A stretch of DNA of 64,000 nucleotides. Origin: Corynebacterium efficiens YS-314 (lineage in GTDB: Bacteria > Actinomycetota > Actinomycetes > Mycobacteriales > Mycobacteriaceae). The stretch is taken from positions 186,001 to 250,000 of the forward strand of contig NC_004369.1 of NCBI RefSeq assembly GCF_000011305.1. Reading direction: 5' to 3'. Shown here piece by piece: positions 34,054-42,327 of the stretch (positions are counted from its first letter, which is position 1; the number at the start of each line of letters is the position of its first letter). The position numbers and the translations under genes were made by a program. The notes under the pieces are model-generated. The model saw only the letters and a program-made list of their open reading frames with translations, was not told the origin of the DNA and ran no database searches.

Positions 34054-34147
34054 GCAGGATCCCGTGCGGCGTTTATCTTGTGAACTCCCCCAGGGCAGGA
34101 ATGCAGCAAGGGTCAGCGAGCTCTGACGGGTGCGCGGGATCCCCTTA
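34054..34147 (+). ncRNA. ffs: Signal recognition particle RNA (4.5S type)
   Basis: The sequence from about 34054 pairs end to end (GGATCCCG with CGGGATCC) and contains the conserved apical part CAGGGCAGGAATGCAGC, with a GGAA tetraloop closed by GCA/TGC, followed by AAGGGTCAGCGAG. This is the small bacterial SRP RNA that binds Ffh. TAATGT at 34043-34048 is a likely -10 box. End points are approximate. Confidence 0.88.
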
Positions 34148-34166
34148 AACGTCTAGAGTGGTGGCC

Positions 34167-34190
34167 CAGAGGCTGCTGCTCTTTTTTTGT
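34167..34190 (+). terminator. Possible terminator of the SRP RNA
   Basis: A weak stem (AGAG ... CTCT) followed by seven T residues lies about 20 nt after the SRP RNA end. Confidence 0.5.
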
Positions 34191-34271
34191 GGTCTTTTCC
34201 CGCACTCTGCACCCGCGGGACAGCCCTGAAACCGGCTGTTCCCCTGCCACCACTTCCGGAGGTTCACCGTC

Positions 34272-35552
34272 ATGAGTTCCGTCCAGTTGCACGATTTCGA
34301 TGCCGATCAGCTCGCCGCATTCCGTGAAAAAATCACCGACGAGTTCAATGATCTGAAGGCCAAGAACCTGAAACTGGATCTGACCCGCGGTAAGCCGTCC
34401 TCCGAGCAGCTGGATTTCGCCGATGATCTCCTGGCACTGCCGGGCAAGGGGGATTACAAGGCCGCCGATGGCACCGATGTCCGCAACTACGGTGGGCTCA
34501 CCGGTATCCAGGACATCCGGCAGATCTGGGCTGAGCTCATGGGTGTTCCCGTGGAGCAGGTCCTGGCCGGTGATTCCTCCAGCCTCAACATCATGTTCGA
34601 TGTGATCAGCTGGTCCTACGCCTTCGGCAACAATGACTCCGAGCGTCCCTGGAAGGACGAGGAGACCGTAAAGTGGATCTGCCCGGTCCCGGGTTATGAC
34701 CGTCATTTCTCCATCTCGGAGCGTTTCGGCTTTGAGATGATCACCGTGCCGATGAACGAGGACGGCCCCGATGTCGCCGCGGTCGCGGAGCTGGTGAAGG
34801 ATCCACAGGTCAAGGGCATGTGGGTGGTGCCGACCTTCTCCAACCCGACTGGTTACAGCGTGAGTGAGGGCGTCGCAAAGCAGCTCGCCGAGCTGGAGAC
34901 CGCGGCGCCGGACTTCCGCATCGTGTGGGACAACGCCTACGCCGTGCACACCCTGACCGAGGAGTTCCCGGAGATCCTCGATATCGTCGGCATCGCCGAG
35001 GCGGCCGGTAACCCCAACCGTATCTGGGCGTTCACCTCCACCTCGAAGATCACGCTGGCGGGTTCGGGTGTGTCCTTCTTCATCACCTCCGAGGCCAACC
35101 GCAACTGGTACACCGATATCGCCGGCATCCGTGGCATCGGCCCGAACAAGGTCAATCAGCTGGCCCATGCCCGCTACTTCGGGGATGCGGAGGGTGTGCG
35201 TGCGGTCATGCGCAAGCACGCGGCATCGCTCGCGCCGAAGTTCGAGACCGTCCTGAACATCCTGGAGACCCGTCTCGGTGAGTACGGCGTGGCCACCTGG
35301 ACCCACCCCACCGGCGGTTATTTCATCTCCCTCGATGTCGTCGACGGCACCGCCTCACGCGTGGTGGAACTGGCGAAGGAGGCCGGCATCGCCCTGACCG
35401 GCGCGGGGTCCTCCTTCCCGCTGCGCCGTGATCCCAACAACCGCAATATCCGTCTCGCGCCGTCCCTGCCTCCCGTGGAGGAGCTGGAGGTTGCGATGGA
35501 TGGTGTGGCTACCTGTGTTCTGCTCGCCGCGGCGGAGCACTATGCGCGTTAA
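34272..35552 (+). CDS. aspT: aspartate aminotransferase AspT
   Basis: A 426-residue PLP enzyme of the corynebacterial/MocR-like aspartate aminotransferase group. It shows LDLTRGKPSSEQLDF near residue 36, WVVPTFSNPTGYS near 180, WDNAYAVH near 218 and the PLP lysine in TSTSKITLAGSGVSF near 258. It interconverts aspartate and oxaloacetate, feeding the LysC/Asd pathway encoded 21 kb downstream. GGAGG precedes the ATG. Confidence 0.9.
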   Translation: MSSVQLHDFDADQLAAFREKITDEFNDLKAKNLKLDLTRGKPSSEQLDFADDLLALPGKGDYKAADGTDVRNYGGLTGIQDIRQIWAELMGVPVEQVLAGDSSSLNIMFDVISWSYAFGNNDSERPWKDEETVKWICPVPGYDRHFSISERFGFEMITVPMNEDGPDVAAVAELVKDPQVKGMWVVPTFSNPTGYSVSEGVAKQLAELETAAPDFRIVWDNAYAVHTLTEEFPEILDIVGIAEAAGNPNRIWAFTSTSKITLAGSGVSFFITSEANRNWYTDIAGIRGIGPNKVNQLAHARYFGDAEGVRAVMRKHAASLAPKFETVLNILETRLGEYGVATWTHPTGGYFISLDVVDGTASRVVELAKEAGIALTGAGSSFPLRRDPNNRNIRLAPSLPPVEELEVAMDGVATCVLLAAAEHYAR

Positions 35553-36218
35553 GTGAATATCCAGGAGACCGCGTACTGGGTGAACAGGCTGTTCCCCGGC
35601 GAGGCGGCATTCCACCGCGTGGACGCCTTCACGGTGGCGGTGTTCGACAACATCAACCCGGAATCGCCCGGGGAGGCGGTGGCCTGCACCGTTGACTTCG
35701 GTCGGGTCAATACCGGTCTGGTCACTGCAGCGGATGCGGAGAGCGTCGAGGTCCGCAGTGAGCTGTTGTGTCTCGCGCGCGCCGAGGTCAGCGTGCCGGG
35801 CCGTGCCGTGGCCGCCGCCGCCACGATGCTTCACGACGCCTCCCTCGCCTACCGCGAGGCCCTCTCCTCGTCCCCTGCCGGGACAACGGATATGGCGCCC
35901 ATGCATGCCCAGCCCGGGCAGGTGCTGCCCGGCGTGGGCATCCTGGCCAACCTCCCGCAGGAGGGTTACACCGTCAACCACGGCATCCTCGCCGACCCGC
36001 GTATCTGGGGTCCGGAGATCCCGTTTGTCCGCGAGGAGGCCGGCGAGGTCCATGTGGAGCCCGGTGATGAGGATTCCGGTCTGGCGCGTCTGACCCTCCC
36101 ACTTCAGCTGATCCTGCTCACCGATGAGGAATTCGCCGTGGCCGCCCAACACGGTGGCGATGTGTTATTCCAGCAGATGGCGGCCCAGCAGGTGGATCTG
36201 CTCGACCTGCGTCGCTGA
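35553..36218 (+). CDS. conserved protein of unknown function (possible SUFU-like fold)
   Basis: A 221-residue soluble protein that starts at a GTG directly after the aspT stop. The C-terminal part (LPLQLILLTDEEFAVAAQHGGDVLFQQM) resembles suppressor-of-fused-type domains, but this is weak. It has no signal peptide or membrane segment. Position between aspT and dnaX suggests co-transcription with aspT. Confidence 0.65.
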   Translation: MNIQETAYWVNRLFPGEAAFHRVDAFTVAVFDNINPESPGEAVACTVDFGRVNTGLVTAADAESVEVRSELLCLARAEVSVPGRAVAAAATMLHDASLAYREALSSSPAGTTDMAPMHAQPGQVLPGVGILANLPQEGYTVNHGILADPRIWGPEIPFVREEAGEVHVEPGDEDSGLARLTLPLQLILLTDEEFAVAAQHGGDVLFQQMAAQQVDLLDLRR

Positions 36219-36265
36219 TCCCGACCGGTCCCCACAGGCGGTCTGGTGGGCCCGGTCTGCCCGGG

Positions 36266-36271
36266 TATGCT
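36266..36271 (+). promoter_or_regulatory. -10 box TATGCT of dnaX
   Basis: TATGCT precedes GTG 36278 by 6 nt. Confidence 0.5.
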
Positions 36272-36277
36272 CGAAGC

Positions 36278-38620
36278 GTGGCTCTGTATCGCAAGTATCG
36301 ACCGGCAAGTTTCGACGAGGTGGTGGGGCAGGAGCATGTGACTGCCCCGCTCTCTGTCGCGTTGGATAGTGGACGCATCAATCACGCCTACCTGTTCTCG
36401 GGTCCGCGCGGATGCGGCAAGACGTCGTCGGCACGCATCCTGGCCCGGTCCCTGAACTGTGTGCAGGGGCCGACGTCCACCCCGTGTGGGGTGTGCAACT
36501 CCTGTGTGTCTCTGGCACCCGGTGGGCCGGGGAACCTGGATGTCACCGAGCTCGACGCGGCCAGCCACAACGGTGTGGATGATATGCGTGAGCTGCGGGA
36601 GAAGGCGCACTACGCCCCGGCGGAGTCCCGATACCGTGTGTTCATCATCGATGAGGCGCATATGATCACCCCGCAGGGTTTCAACGCGATGCTCAAGATC
36701 GTGGAGGAACCACCGGAGCATCTCATCTTCATCTTCGCCACCACCGAACCGGACAAGGTCATCGGCACGATCCGGTCGCGCACCCACCACTACCCCTTCC
36801 GCCTGCTCACCCCGGGCGCCATGCGCGGGTTGCTGGAACGCACCTGCCGCGCGGAGGGTGTGCACGTCGATGACGCCGTCTACCCGCTGGTTATCCGCGC
36901 CGGTGGTGGCAGTCCCCGCGACAGCCTCTCCATCCTGGATCAGCTGCTCGCCGGCGCCGGCCCCGACGGGCTGAGCTATGAGAGCGCCCTGCCATTGCTG
37001 GGGGTCACCGACTTCACGCTTATCGACGCCGCCATCACCGCCCTCGCCACCGATGACAAGGCCGGTATGTTCGCCACCATTGACCGCGTCATCGAAGCCG
37101 GCCACGACCCCCGCCGCTTCGCCACCGATCTGCTGGACCGCCTGCGTGACCTCATGATCCTCCAGACCGTCCCGGAGGCCTTCGACCTCGGGCTTGTCGA
37201 CGCCCCCACCGACCGGGCCCAGGTCCTCACCGACCAGGCCGCGATGTTCTCCGGCAATGAACTGGCCACCCTTGCCTCGATGGTCAACACCGGCTTGGCA
37301 GACCTGCGCGGTGCGACCTCACCACGCCTGCTCCTGGAGATCCTCTGCGTGCGACTGCTGCTCTCCCGCGGCCAGGTCGCGCAGGTCATCGCACCGGCGG
37401 TGGGTGCGACCCAACCTGCCGCTGCGGGGACCGCCCCCACCTTCTCCGGGCCGGGCGGCGCGGCTGCGGCGGCGAGGGCGAAGGCGTTGGCAGCGTCGCA
37501 AAGCTATGGTCAACGCCCCGAACCGAAAAAACCGGAGCCGGAGCCGGTCAAGGAACCGGAACCTGCGCCAGCCCCGGAACCAGCTCCGGAACCGGTCAAG
37601 GCACCCGAACCTGCGCCTGTACCCGAACCCGCGCCGGAGCCGGAGCCCGCGACACCAGCCGTGCCCACTGCGGATCTGCTGCCGACGATCCGCTCCAAAT
37701 GGGCGCAGCTGCGCACGCTGGTGGGCAAGGAGAACATCCGCACCGAGATCATGCTCACCGAGGCCAAGGTGCTGGGCATCCGACAGGACACCCTGGTCCT
37801 CGGGCACAGCACGGGGGCGTTGGCGAACCGTCTCAACGCACCCGAGCACAATGAGGTGCTCGTGACCGTGCTGGAACGTGAACTGGGCACCCGCCTGGCA
37901 GTGGAATGCGTGGTGGGTACCGACCCATCAGCGGTCGGGTTCACCACCACGTCACAGCCTGAACAACCGACCTGGAACCCCACCAGGCCCACCCCGCAGG
38001 AGCAGTCGGCCCAGCAGCAGATGCCGAGCCAGCCCCAGGAATCCCGCCAGCACCCCAAGGCCCCCGCGCCCGCTGCGGCCCCCGATGAGCCAGAGGAGCC
38101 TGAGAGTCCGGCCCCGCGGAGTGGGGGATGGGGTGAGCCGGTAAAGATCGGCGATGAGCAGCCGGTTGCGCCTCCTGCAGCACCGACACCCGTGACACCG
38201 CCGGCACCCACACCCCGACCCCGCCCCGAGGCGGAGTCGAAACTCTCCTGGCGGGAGCGCGCGGAGCAGGCCGCGGCCAACGCCACCGCACACCGTCAGG
38301 CACAGCAGGGTACCAGCGCACCCTTCTCCGGTGGGGTGCCTCTGCCACCCGAGCCGGAGGATTACCCCATCCCAGGTGGGGACCCCTATGACTACAGCGC
38401 CGATGAGGGGATCCCGCAGCGGGCCCAGCAGGCAACACCGGCCACCCAGGAACCGCAACCCCCGGCTGATGGGGGAGGGGAGAGGAGGTGGGCGTCGCAA
38501 AGCGAGGAGGAAGAGATGATGCGCGAGGCCGCCCGCGAACCCGGCGAGATGGACCGGCGTGACGCCAAGACCATCGCCATGGAACTACTCGCCTCCGAAC
38601 TCGGGGCGAAACCGCTGTAA
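36278..38620 (+). CDS. dnaX: DNA polymerase III subunit gamma/tau
   Basis: A 780-residue clamp-loader ATPase. It has Walker A GPRGCGKTS near residue 45, a zinc module (C followed by CGVCNSC, residues 64-79), the DEAH-like IIDEAHM and the sensor motif FIFATTEPDK. After about residue 400 comes a Pro/Glu/Ala-rich linker of PEPAP-type repeats, a tau-type domain (about 465-550) and a long Pro/Gln-rich tail. In frame it makes tau; no frameshift to gamma with a prompt stop is apparent. The GTG start is leaderless. Confidence 0.93.
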   Translation: MALYRKYRPASFDEVVGQEHVTAPLSVALDSGRINHAYLFSGPRGCGKTSSARILARSLNCVQGPTSTPCGVCNSCVSLAPGGPGNLDVTELDAASHNGVDDMRELREKAHYAPAESRYRVFIIDEAHMITPQGFNAMLKIVEEPPEHLIFIFATTEPDKVIGTIRSRTHHYPFRLLTPGAMRGLLERTCRAEGVHVDDAVYPLVIRAGGGSPRDSLSILDQLLAGAGPDGLSYESALPLLGVTDFTLIDAAITALATDDKAGMFATIDRVIEAGHDPRRFATDLLDRLRDLMILQTVPEAFDLGLVDAPTDRAQVLTDQAAMFSGNELATLASMVNTGLADLRGATSPRLLLEILCVRLLLSRGQVAQVIAPAVGATQPAAAGTAPTFSGPGGAAAAARAKALAASQSYGQRPEPKKPEPEPVKEPEPAPAPEPAPEPVKAPEPAPVPEPAPEPEPATPAVPTADLLPTIRSKWAQLRTLVGKENIRTEIMLTEAKVLGIRQDTLVLGHSTGALANRLNAPEHNEVLVTVLERELGTRLAVECVVGTDPSAVGFTTTSQPEQPTWNPTRPTPQEQSAQQQMPSQPQESRQHPKAPAPAAAPDEPEEPESPAPRSGGWGEPVKIGDEQPVAPPAAPTPVTPPAPTPRPRPEAESKLSWRERAEQAAANATAHRQAQQGTSAPFSGGVPLPPEPEDYPIPGGDPYDYSADEGIPQRAQQATPATQEPQPPADGGGERRWASQSEEEEMMREAAREPGEMDRRDAKTIAMELLASELGAKPL

Positions 38621-38716
38621 GCCGAGAGCGAACCGACGGGTTTTTGTGCGCGCCGGGGGCGGGCCGTCGGTAGACTCGTGCGCAAACGGATTCCCCATCT
38701 TTCAGGAAGGTCAACA

Positions 38717-39040
38717 ATGACTCAGCCAGACATGTCCCAGATCCTCGCCCAGGCCCAGCAGATGCAGGCACAGCTACAGGCCGCCCAGCAGGAGATCCTG
38801 GCATCCTCCGTCGTCGGTGATGCGGCAAACGGCCTGGTCACCGTCACCATGTCCGGCTCCGGTGAGGTCACCGCGGTCAACATCGACCCGAAGGTGGTGG
38901 ACCCGGAAGATGTCGAGACCCTCCAGGACCTGGTCCAGGGCGCATTCCTCGACGCACACAAGAAGGTCGCCGACCTCGCACAGGAGAAGATGGGCCCGCT
39001 GTCCCAGGGCTTCGGCGGCGACATGGGCAGCCTCTTCTAG
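38717..39040 (+). CDS. YbaB/EbfC family nucleoid-associated protein
   Basis: A 107-residue protein with the family start [19 protein letters not shown] and [24 protein letters not shown]. YbaB proteins bind DNA as dimers. AGGAAGG precedes ATG 38717. It lies between dnaX and recR, the usual order dnaX-ybaB-recR. Confidence 0.93.
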   Translation: MTQPDMSQILAQAQQMQAQLQAAQQEILASSVVGDAANGLVTVTMSGSGEVTAVNIDPKVVDPEDVETLQDLVQGAFLDAHKKVADLAQEKMGPLSQGFGGDMGSLF

Positions 39041-39151
39041 AACCTCCCCCGGCCGGGCATCGTCGGTGCGTGAACGCACTTCGATGTCCGGTCTTGCCAT
39101 GTGCGATACTGGGCTGGTTAAGCTCCGTTTAAAGATAGGTGAATCGCAACC

Positions 39152-39808
39152 GTGTTTGAAGGCCCTCTTCAGGATCTCATCGATGAACTCTCCCGACTCC
39201 CCGGTGTCGGCCCGAAGAGTGCCCAGCGCATCGCATTCCACCTGCTCAACGTCGATCCCGACGACATCACCCGCCTCCAGGACGCCCTCGGGGCGGTGCG
39301 TGACGGCGTACGTTTCTGCCGTATCTGCTGCAACATCTCCCGCGATGAGGTCTGCCGCATCTGCAACGACTCCGGTCGTGACCGTGGCCTCATCTGCGTC
39401 GTCGAGGAACCGAAGGACATCCAGGTCATAGAGCGCACCGGCGAATTCCGTGGCCGCTACCACGTCCTCGGCGGCGCCCTCGACCCCCTGGCCAATGTCG
39501 GCCCGCGTGAGCTGACCATCTCCACCCTGCTCCAGCGCATCGGCGGCGTCCTCGACGACCGCGAGCTCGCCGACTCCACCCCCGACACCCCGCTTCTCGA
39601 CGACAAACCCCAAATCCATGAGGTCATCCTCGCCACCGACCCCAACACTGAGGGCGAGGCGACCGCCTCCTACCTGGCCCGCCTCCTCCAGGACTTCCCC
39701 GACCTCGTTGTCTCCCGGCTGGCCTCCGGCATGCCGCTGGGTGGCGACCTCGAATTCGTCGATGAGCTCACCCTGTCCCGCGCTCTGAGCGGCCGCCTGC
39801 CTCTCTAG
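39152..39808 (+). CDS. recR: recombination protein RecR
   Basis: A 218-residue protein with [20 protein letters not shown] near residue 11 (helix-hairpin-helix), a four-cysteine zinc finger ([16 protein letters not shown], residues 52-67) and a Toprim domain with ICVVEEPKD and [13 protein letters not shown]. With RecFO it loads RecA at gaps. The GTG start at 39152 has AGGTGA upstream. Confidence 0.95.
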   Translation: MFEGPLQDLIDELSRLPGVGPKSAQRIAFHLLNVDPDDITRLQDALGAVRDGVRFCRICCNISRDEVCRICNDSGRDRGLICVVEEPKDIQVIERTGEFRGRYHVLGGALDPLANVGPRELTISTLLQRIGGVLDDRELADSTPDTPLLDDKPQIHEVILATDPNTEGEATASYLARLLQDFPDLVVSRLASGMPLGGDLEFVDELTLSRALSGRLPL

Positions 39809-39834
39809 CGGGTGACGCGCTGGGGCGGGTGACG

Positions 39835-40149
39835 GTGCATAACCGTACCGATTAGGCCGGGAAACGGTCGGTTCAGTGGGGGAGTTGGCATGGTTATGCA
39901 CGCCGGGACCGGTGGCGGTGCATAACCGTACCGATTAGGCCGGGAAACGGTCGGTTCGACAGGGGAGATGGCACCCTTTTGCACGCCGGGGCCCTCAGGA
40001 AGCATAACCGTACCGGTTAGGGCCGGAAACGGTCGGTTCGGTAGGGGAATAGGCATGGTTATGCTCGCCGGCACCCGGAAACGAGCACAACCGAACCAAC
40101 TAGCTCCGGAAACGATCAGACCGGCAGGGGAGATGGCACCCTTTTGCAC
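39835..40149. repeat. Cluster D: four 67-bp palindromic repeats
   Basis: Units at 39835-39901, 39918-39984, 40000-40066 and 40083-40149, with spacers of 16, 15 and 16 bp (period 82-83). The left arms read GCATAACCGTACC or GCACAACCGAACC. The right arms alternate: units 1 and 3 end GGCATGGTTATGCNC, units 2 and 4 end GGCACCCTTTTGCAC. Two of the spacers start GCCGGG and one GCCGGC. The cluster fills the 426-bp gap between the convergent recR and gatD; no gene is visible. Confidence 0.92.
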
Positions 40150-40234
40150 GCGAAAGCCTCCCCGCAGCATGAACAACAGAGCCACCAACCGCAATGACAC
40201 GGTCGGTGGCTCTGTCAGTGGATGCAGCCAGCGC

Positions 40235-40987
40235 CTAAGCCAGGCGTTCGGCGCGGAGGCGGTCGACAACCTCGATGTGGAGAGGCGCGAGGTCCTTCAG
40301 GGACTGACCCATGGCCTTGGCCAGCAGCAGGTCGGCGAGCTGGGGGTTGCGGGCGAGGGCGGGGCCGTGCATGTAGGTGGCGATGACGCTGCCCTGCACG
40401 GCGCCCTCGGCGTGCTGTTGGCGTTCGTGGTCCACCACGTCGGAGGCGCCCCAGGTGTCGCAGTTGCCTTCGCCACGGATGACACGGCCGAGGGGTTCGG
40501 CGTCGCGGCCCAGCAGGGTGGCTCCCATGTGGTTCTCGAAGCCGGTGAGGGTGTCGGTGAGTTCGGCGGTGACACCGGCGCGGGTGGGGTCGGAGACGAC
40601 TTCACCGATGGCGCGTTTCTGGAGGGAGACGGTGGTGGCGTCGATAAGCCCGAGACCGTCGACGATGCGGCCGGCGGCCCGGAAGGAGTCGCCGAGGATC
40701 TGCATGCCCGCGCACACGGCGAAGATGGGGCGACCGGCGGCGGCCGCGGTGGCCAGGCCGCGGTCCTGCGCGAGGTGTTCCACGGCGAGGATCTGGGCGG
40801 TGTCCTCACCGCCGCCCAGGCAGTAGAGGTCGAGACCCGAGGGGACGGCGTCGTCGAGGGTGATGCGCTGGATCTCGGCGTCGATGCCGCGCATGCGGGC
40901 ACGTTGGCGCAGGACGAGGGCATTGCCGTCATCGCCGTAGGTGCCGAGGACGTCGGGAAGGACCAGGCCGATTGTCAGGGTACTCAT
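40235..40987 (-). CDS. gatD: lipid II isoglutaminyl synthase glutaminase subunit GatD
   Basis: A 250-residue class I glutamine amidotransferase of the CobB/CobQ-like type, with Cys92 in FAVCAGMQ and His207 in ATYMHGPAL. With MurT it amidates D-Glu of the peptidoglycan stem peptide. Its ATG overlaps the murT stop (TGATG), the standard murT-gatD pair. Confidence 0.92.
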   Translation of the reverse strand: MSTLTIGLVLPDVLGTYGDDGNALVLRQRARMRGIDAEIQRITLDDAVPSGLDLYCLGGGEDTAQILAVEHLAQDRGLATAAAAGRPIFAVCAGMQILGDSFRAAGRIVDGLGLIDATTVSLQKRAIGEVVSDPTRAGVTAELTDTLTGFENHMGATLLGRDAEPLGRVIRGEGNCDTWGASDVVDHERQQHAEGAVQGSVIATYMHGPALARNPQLADLLLAKAMGQSLKDLAPLHIEVVDRLRAERLA

Positions 40988-42258
40988 CAGTTGTTGATCT
41001 CCTTTTCCAGTGCCCTCTTCAGGTCACGGAAGGCGGTGTAGTTGGCCAGTACCTCGACGCGCCCGGGTGGGCAGGCGCGGATGGCGGCGAGGGGGTCGCG
41101 GTGCAGGTCGTGGTCGATGTTGGCGTAGGTCAGGCGTACTGCGAGGTCGGTGCCGCGTTCGCCGGAGGCCTTGACGGAGAGTTGCTCGAAGTCCTCGAAA
41201 CGCACGTCCCACAGCCAGGAGAGGTCCTCGCCGTCGGCGACCTGGCCGTTGACGGCGATGACCAGGCCGTCGGCGGTGCGGTCGACCATGGCCAGGGCTT
41301 CCTGCCAACCGGCGGGGTTCTTGGCCAACAGGAGGTGGACCTCGTGGTCACCGTAGGTGATGGTGGAGTAGCGGCCGGCGACATTGTCCACGCTGTTGAC
41401 CGCATCGACCGCCTCCGCCAGGGGCACGCCGTAGACGGTGGCCGCGCAGATGGCCTGGGCGGCGTTGCCGCGGTTGGCCTGACCGGGCAGGTTGAGGTCG
41501 AGGACCACGTCGCCCTCGGGGGTGTGCACGGTGTCGCCGTCGACCGCCCAGGTGGGGGTGGGACGCTCGAAGGTGCGGCCGTCGAGAAGCTCCCTGGTGG
41601 CGCGCCAGTGGTTGCCCTCGTAGACGATGCGGCTCTCGGTGCGGGGGCAGGAGACGGCATCGCCCTGCCAGCCGCTGCCGGCGGCGACCCAGATGACGTT
41701 GGGTGCGTCGAAGGCGATGGAGGTGACCAGCACGTCGTCGCAGTTGGCCACCACGATCATGTCCGGGTTGGAGCGCACCGCATCGCGCAGGACGCGTTCG
41801 ATCTTGTTGATCTCCCCGACGCGGTCGAGCTGATCGCGGGAGAGGTTGAGCAGCACCAGGCAGGACGGCTGCAGGTGGGTGATGGCGGCGGGGACGTGGA
41901 GTTCATCGACCTCGAGGACCACATGGGAGGCCTCGCGCCCGGCGAGCAGCGCGGAGATGATGCCGGCGTCCATGTTGTCCCCGCCCTCATTGGTGGCGAT
42001 GGTGAACTGCCTGCGCATCGCTGCGGCCAGCATGCGGGTGGTGGTGGATTTGCCGTTGGTGCCGGTCACCAGCGCGACGGGGCGGTCGGCGGCGAGGGTG
42101 GCCATGATCTCCGGGTCGACGGCGTTGGCCACGAGTCCACCGATCATGCCACCGGATCCGCGACCGGTGATCCGTGAGGCGGTTGTGGCGAGATACGCGG
42201 CGGTCATGGCCGCGCGGGTCCGCAGACGGCGCAGGGAATCAGGCAGGCGAGGCTTCAT
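40987..42258 (-). CDS. murT: lipid II isoglutaminyl synthase subunit MurT, zinc ribbon degenerate
   Basis: A 423-residue Mur ligase-like protein with the ATP loop VTGTNGKSTTTRM (Lys70), a Mur middle domain and a C-terminal DUF1727 domain that binds GatD. MurT normally carries a four-cysteine zinc ribbon in the middle domain; here that segment (residues about 200-240) has only Cys204 (SCPRTESRIV) and then WRATRELLDGRTFERP where the second cysteine pair is expected. The start is fixed by a leaderless TAGACT box 8 nt before ATG 42258. Confidence 0.9.
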   Translation of the reverse strand: MKPRLPDSLRRLRTRAAMTAAYLATTASRITGRGSGGMIGGLVANAVDPEIMATLAADRPVALVTGTNGKSTTTRMLAAAMRRQFTIATNEGGDNMDAGIISALLAGREASHVVLEVDELHVPAAITHLQPSCLVLLNLSRDQLDRVGEINKIERVLRDAVRSNPDMIVVANCDDVLVTSIAFDAPNVIWVAAGSGWQGDAVSCPRTESRIVYEGNHWRATRELLDGRTFERPTPTWAVDGDTVHTPEGDVVLDLNLPGQANRGNAAQAICAATVYGVPLAEAVDAVNSVDNVAGRYSTITYGDHEVHLLLAKNPAGWQEALAMVDRTADGLVIAVNGQVADGEDLSWLWDVRFEDFEQLSVKASGERGTDLAVRLTYANIDHDLHRDPLAAIRACPPGRVEVLANYTAFRDLKRALEKEINN

Positions 42259-42266
42259 GGGTTTAG

Positions 42267-42272
42267 AGTCTA
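42267..42272 (-). promoter_or_regulatory. -10 box TAGACT of murT
   Basis: On the minus strand TAGACT precedes ATG 42258 by 8 nt. A copy of the dispersed CGTCGACAAGC motif lies in the same 69-bp gap (42315-42325). Confidence 0.6.
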
Positions 42273-42327
42273 GTGAATCGCGCCGGTCGGCTGGGTGTGA
42301 CCTTGCCCAAGCACGCTTGTCGACGCC

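Noticed and set aside
37515..37540. Programmed frameshift in dnaX at a run of six A
   Set aside because: The run lies at the expected domain boundary, but neither shifted frame stops soon after, so a gamma subunit is not supported.
4312..40149. CRISPR arrays
   Set aside because: The repeated unit is a 67-bp palindrome, longer than its 15-47 bp spacers, the spacers resemble each other, and no cas genes are present.
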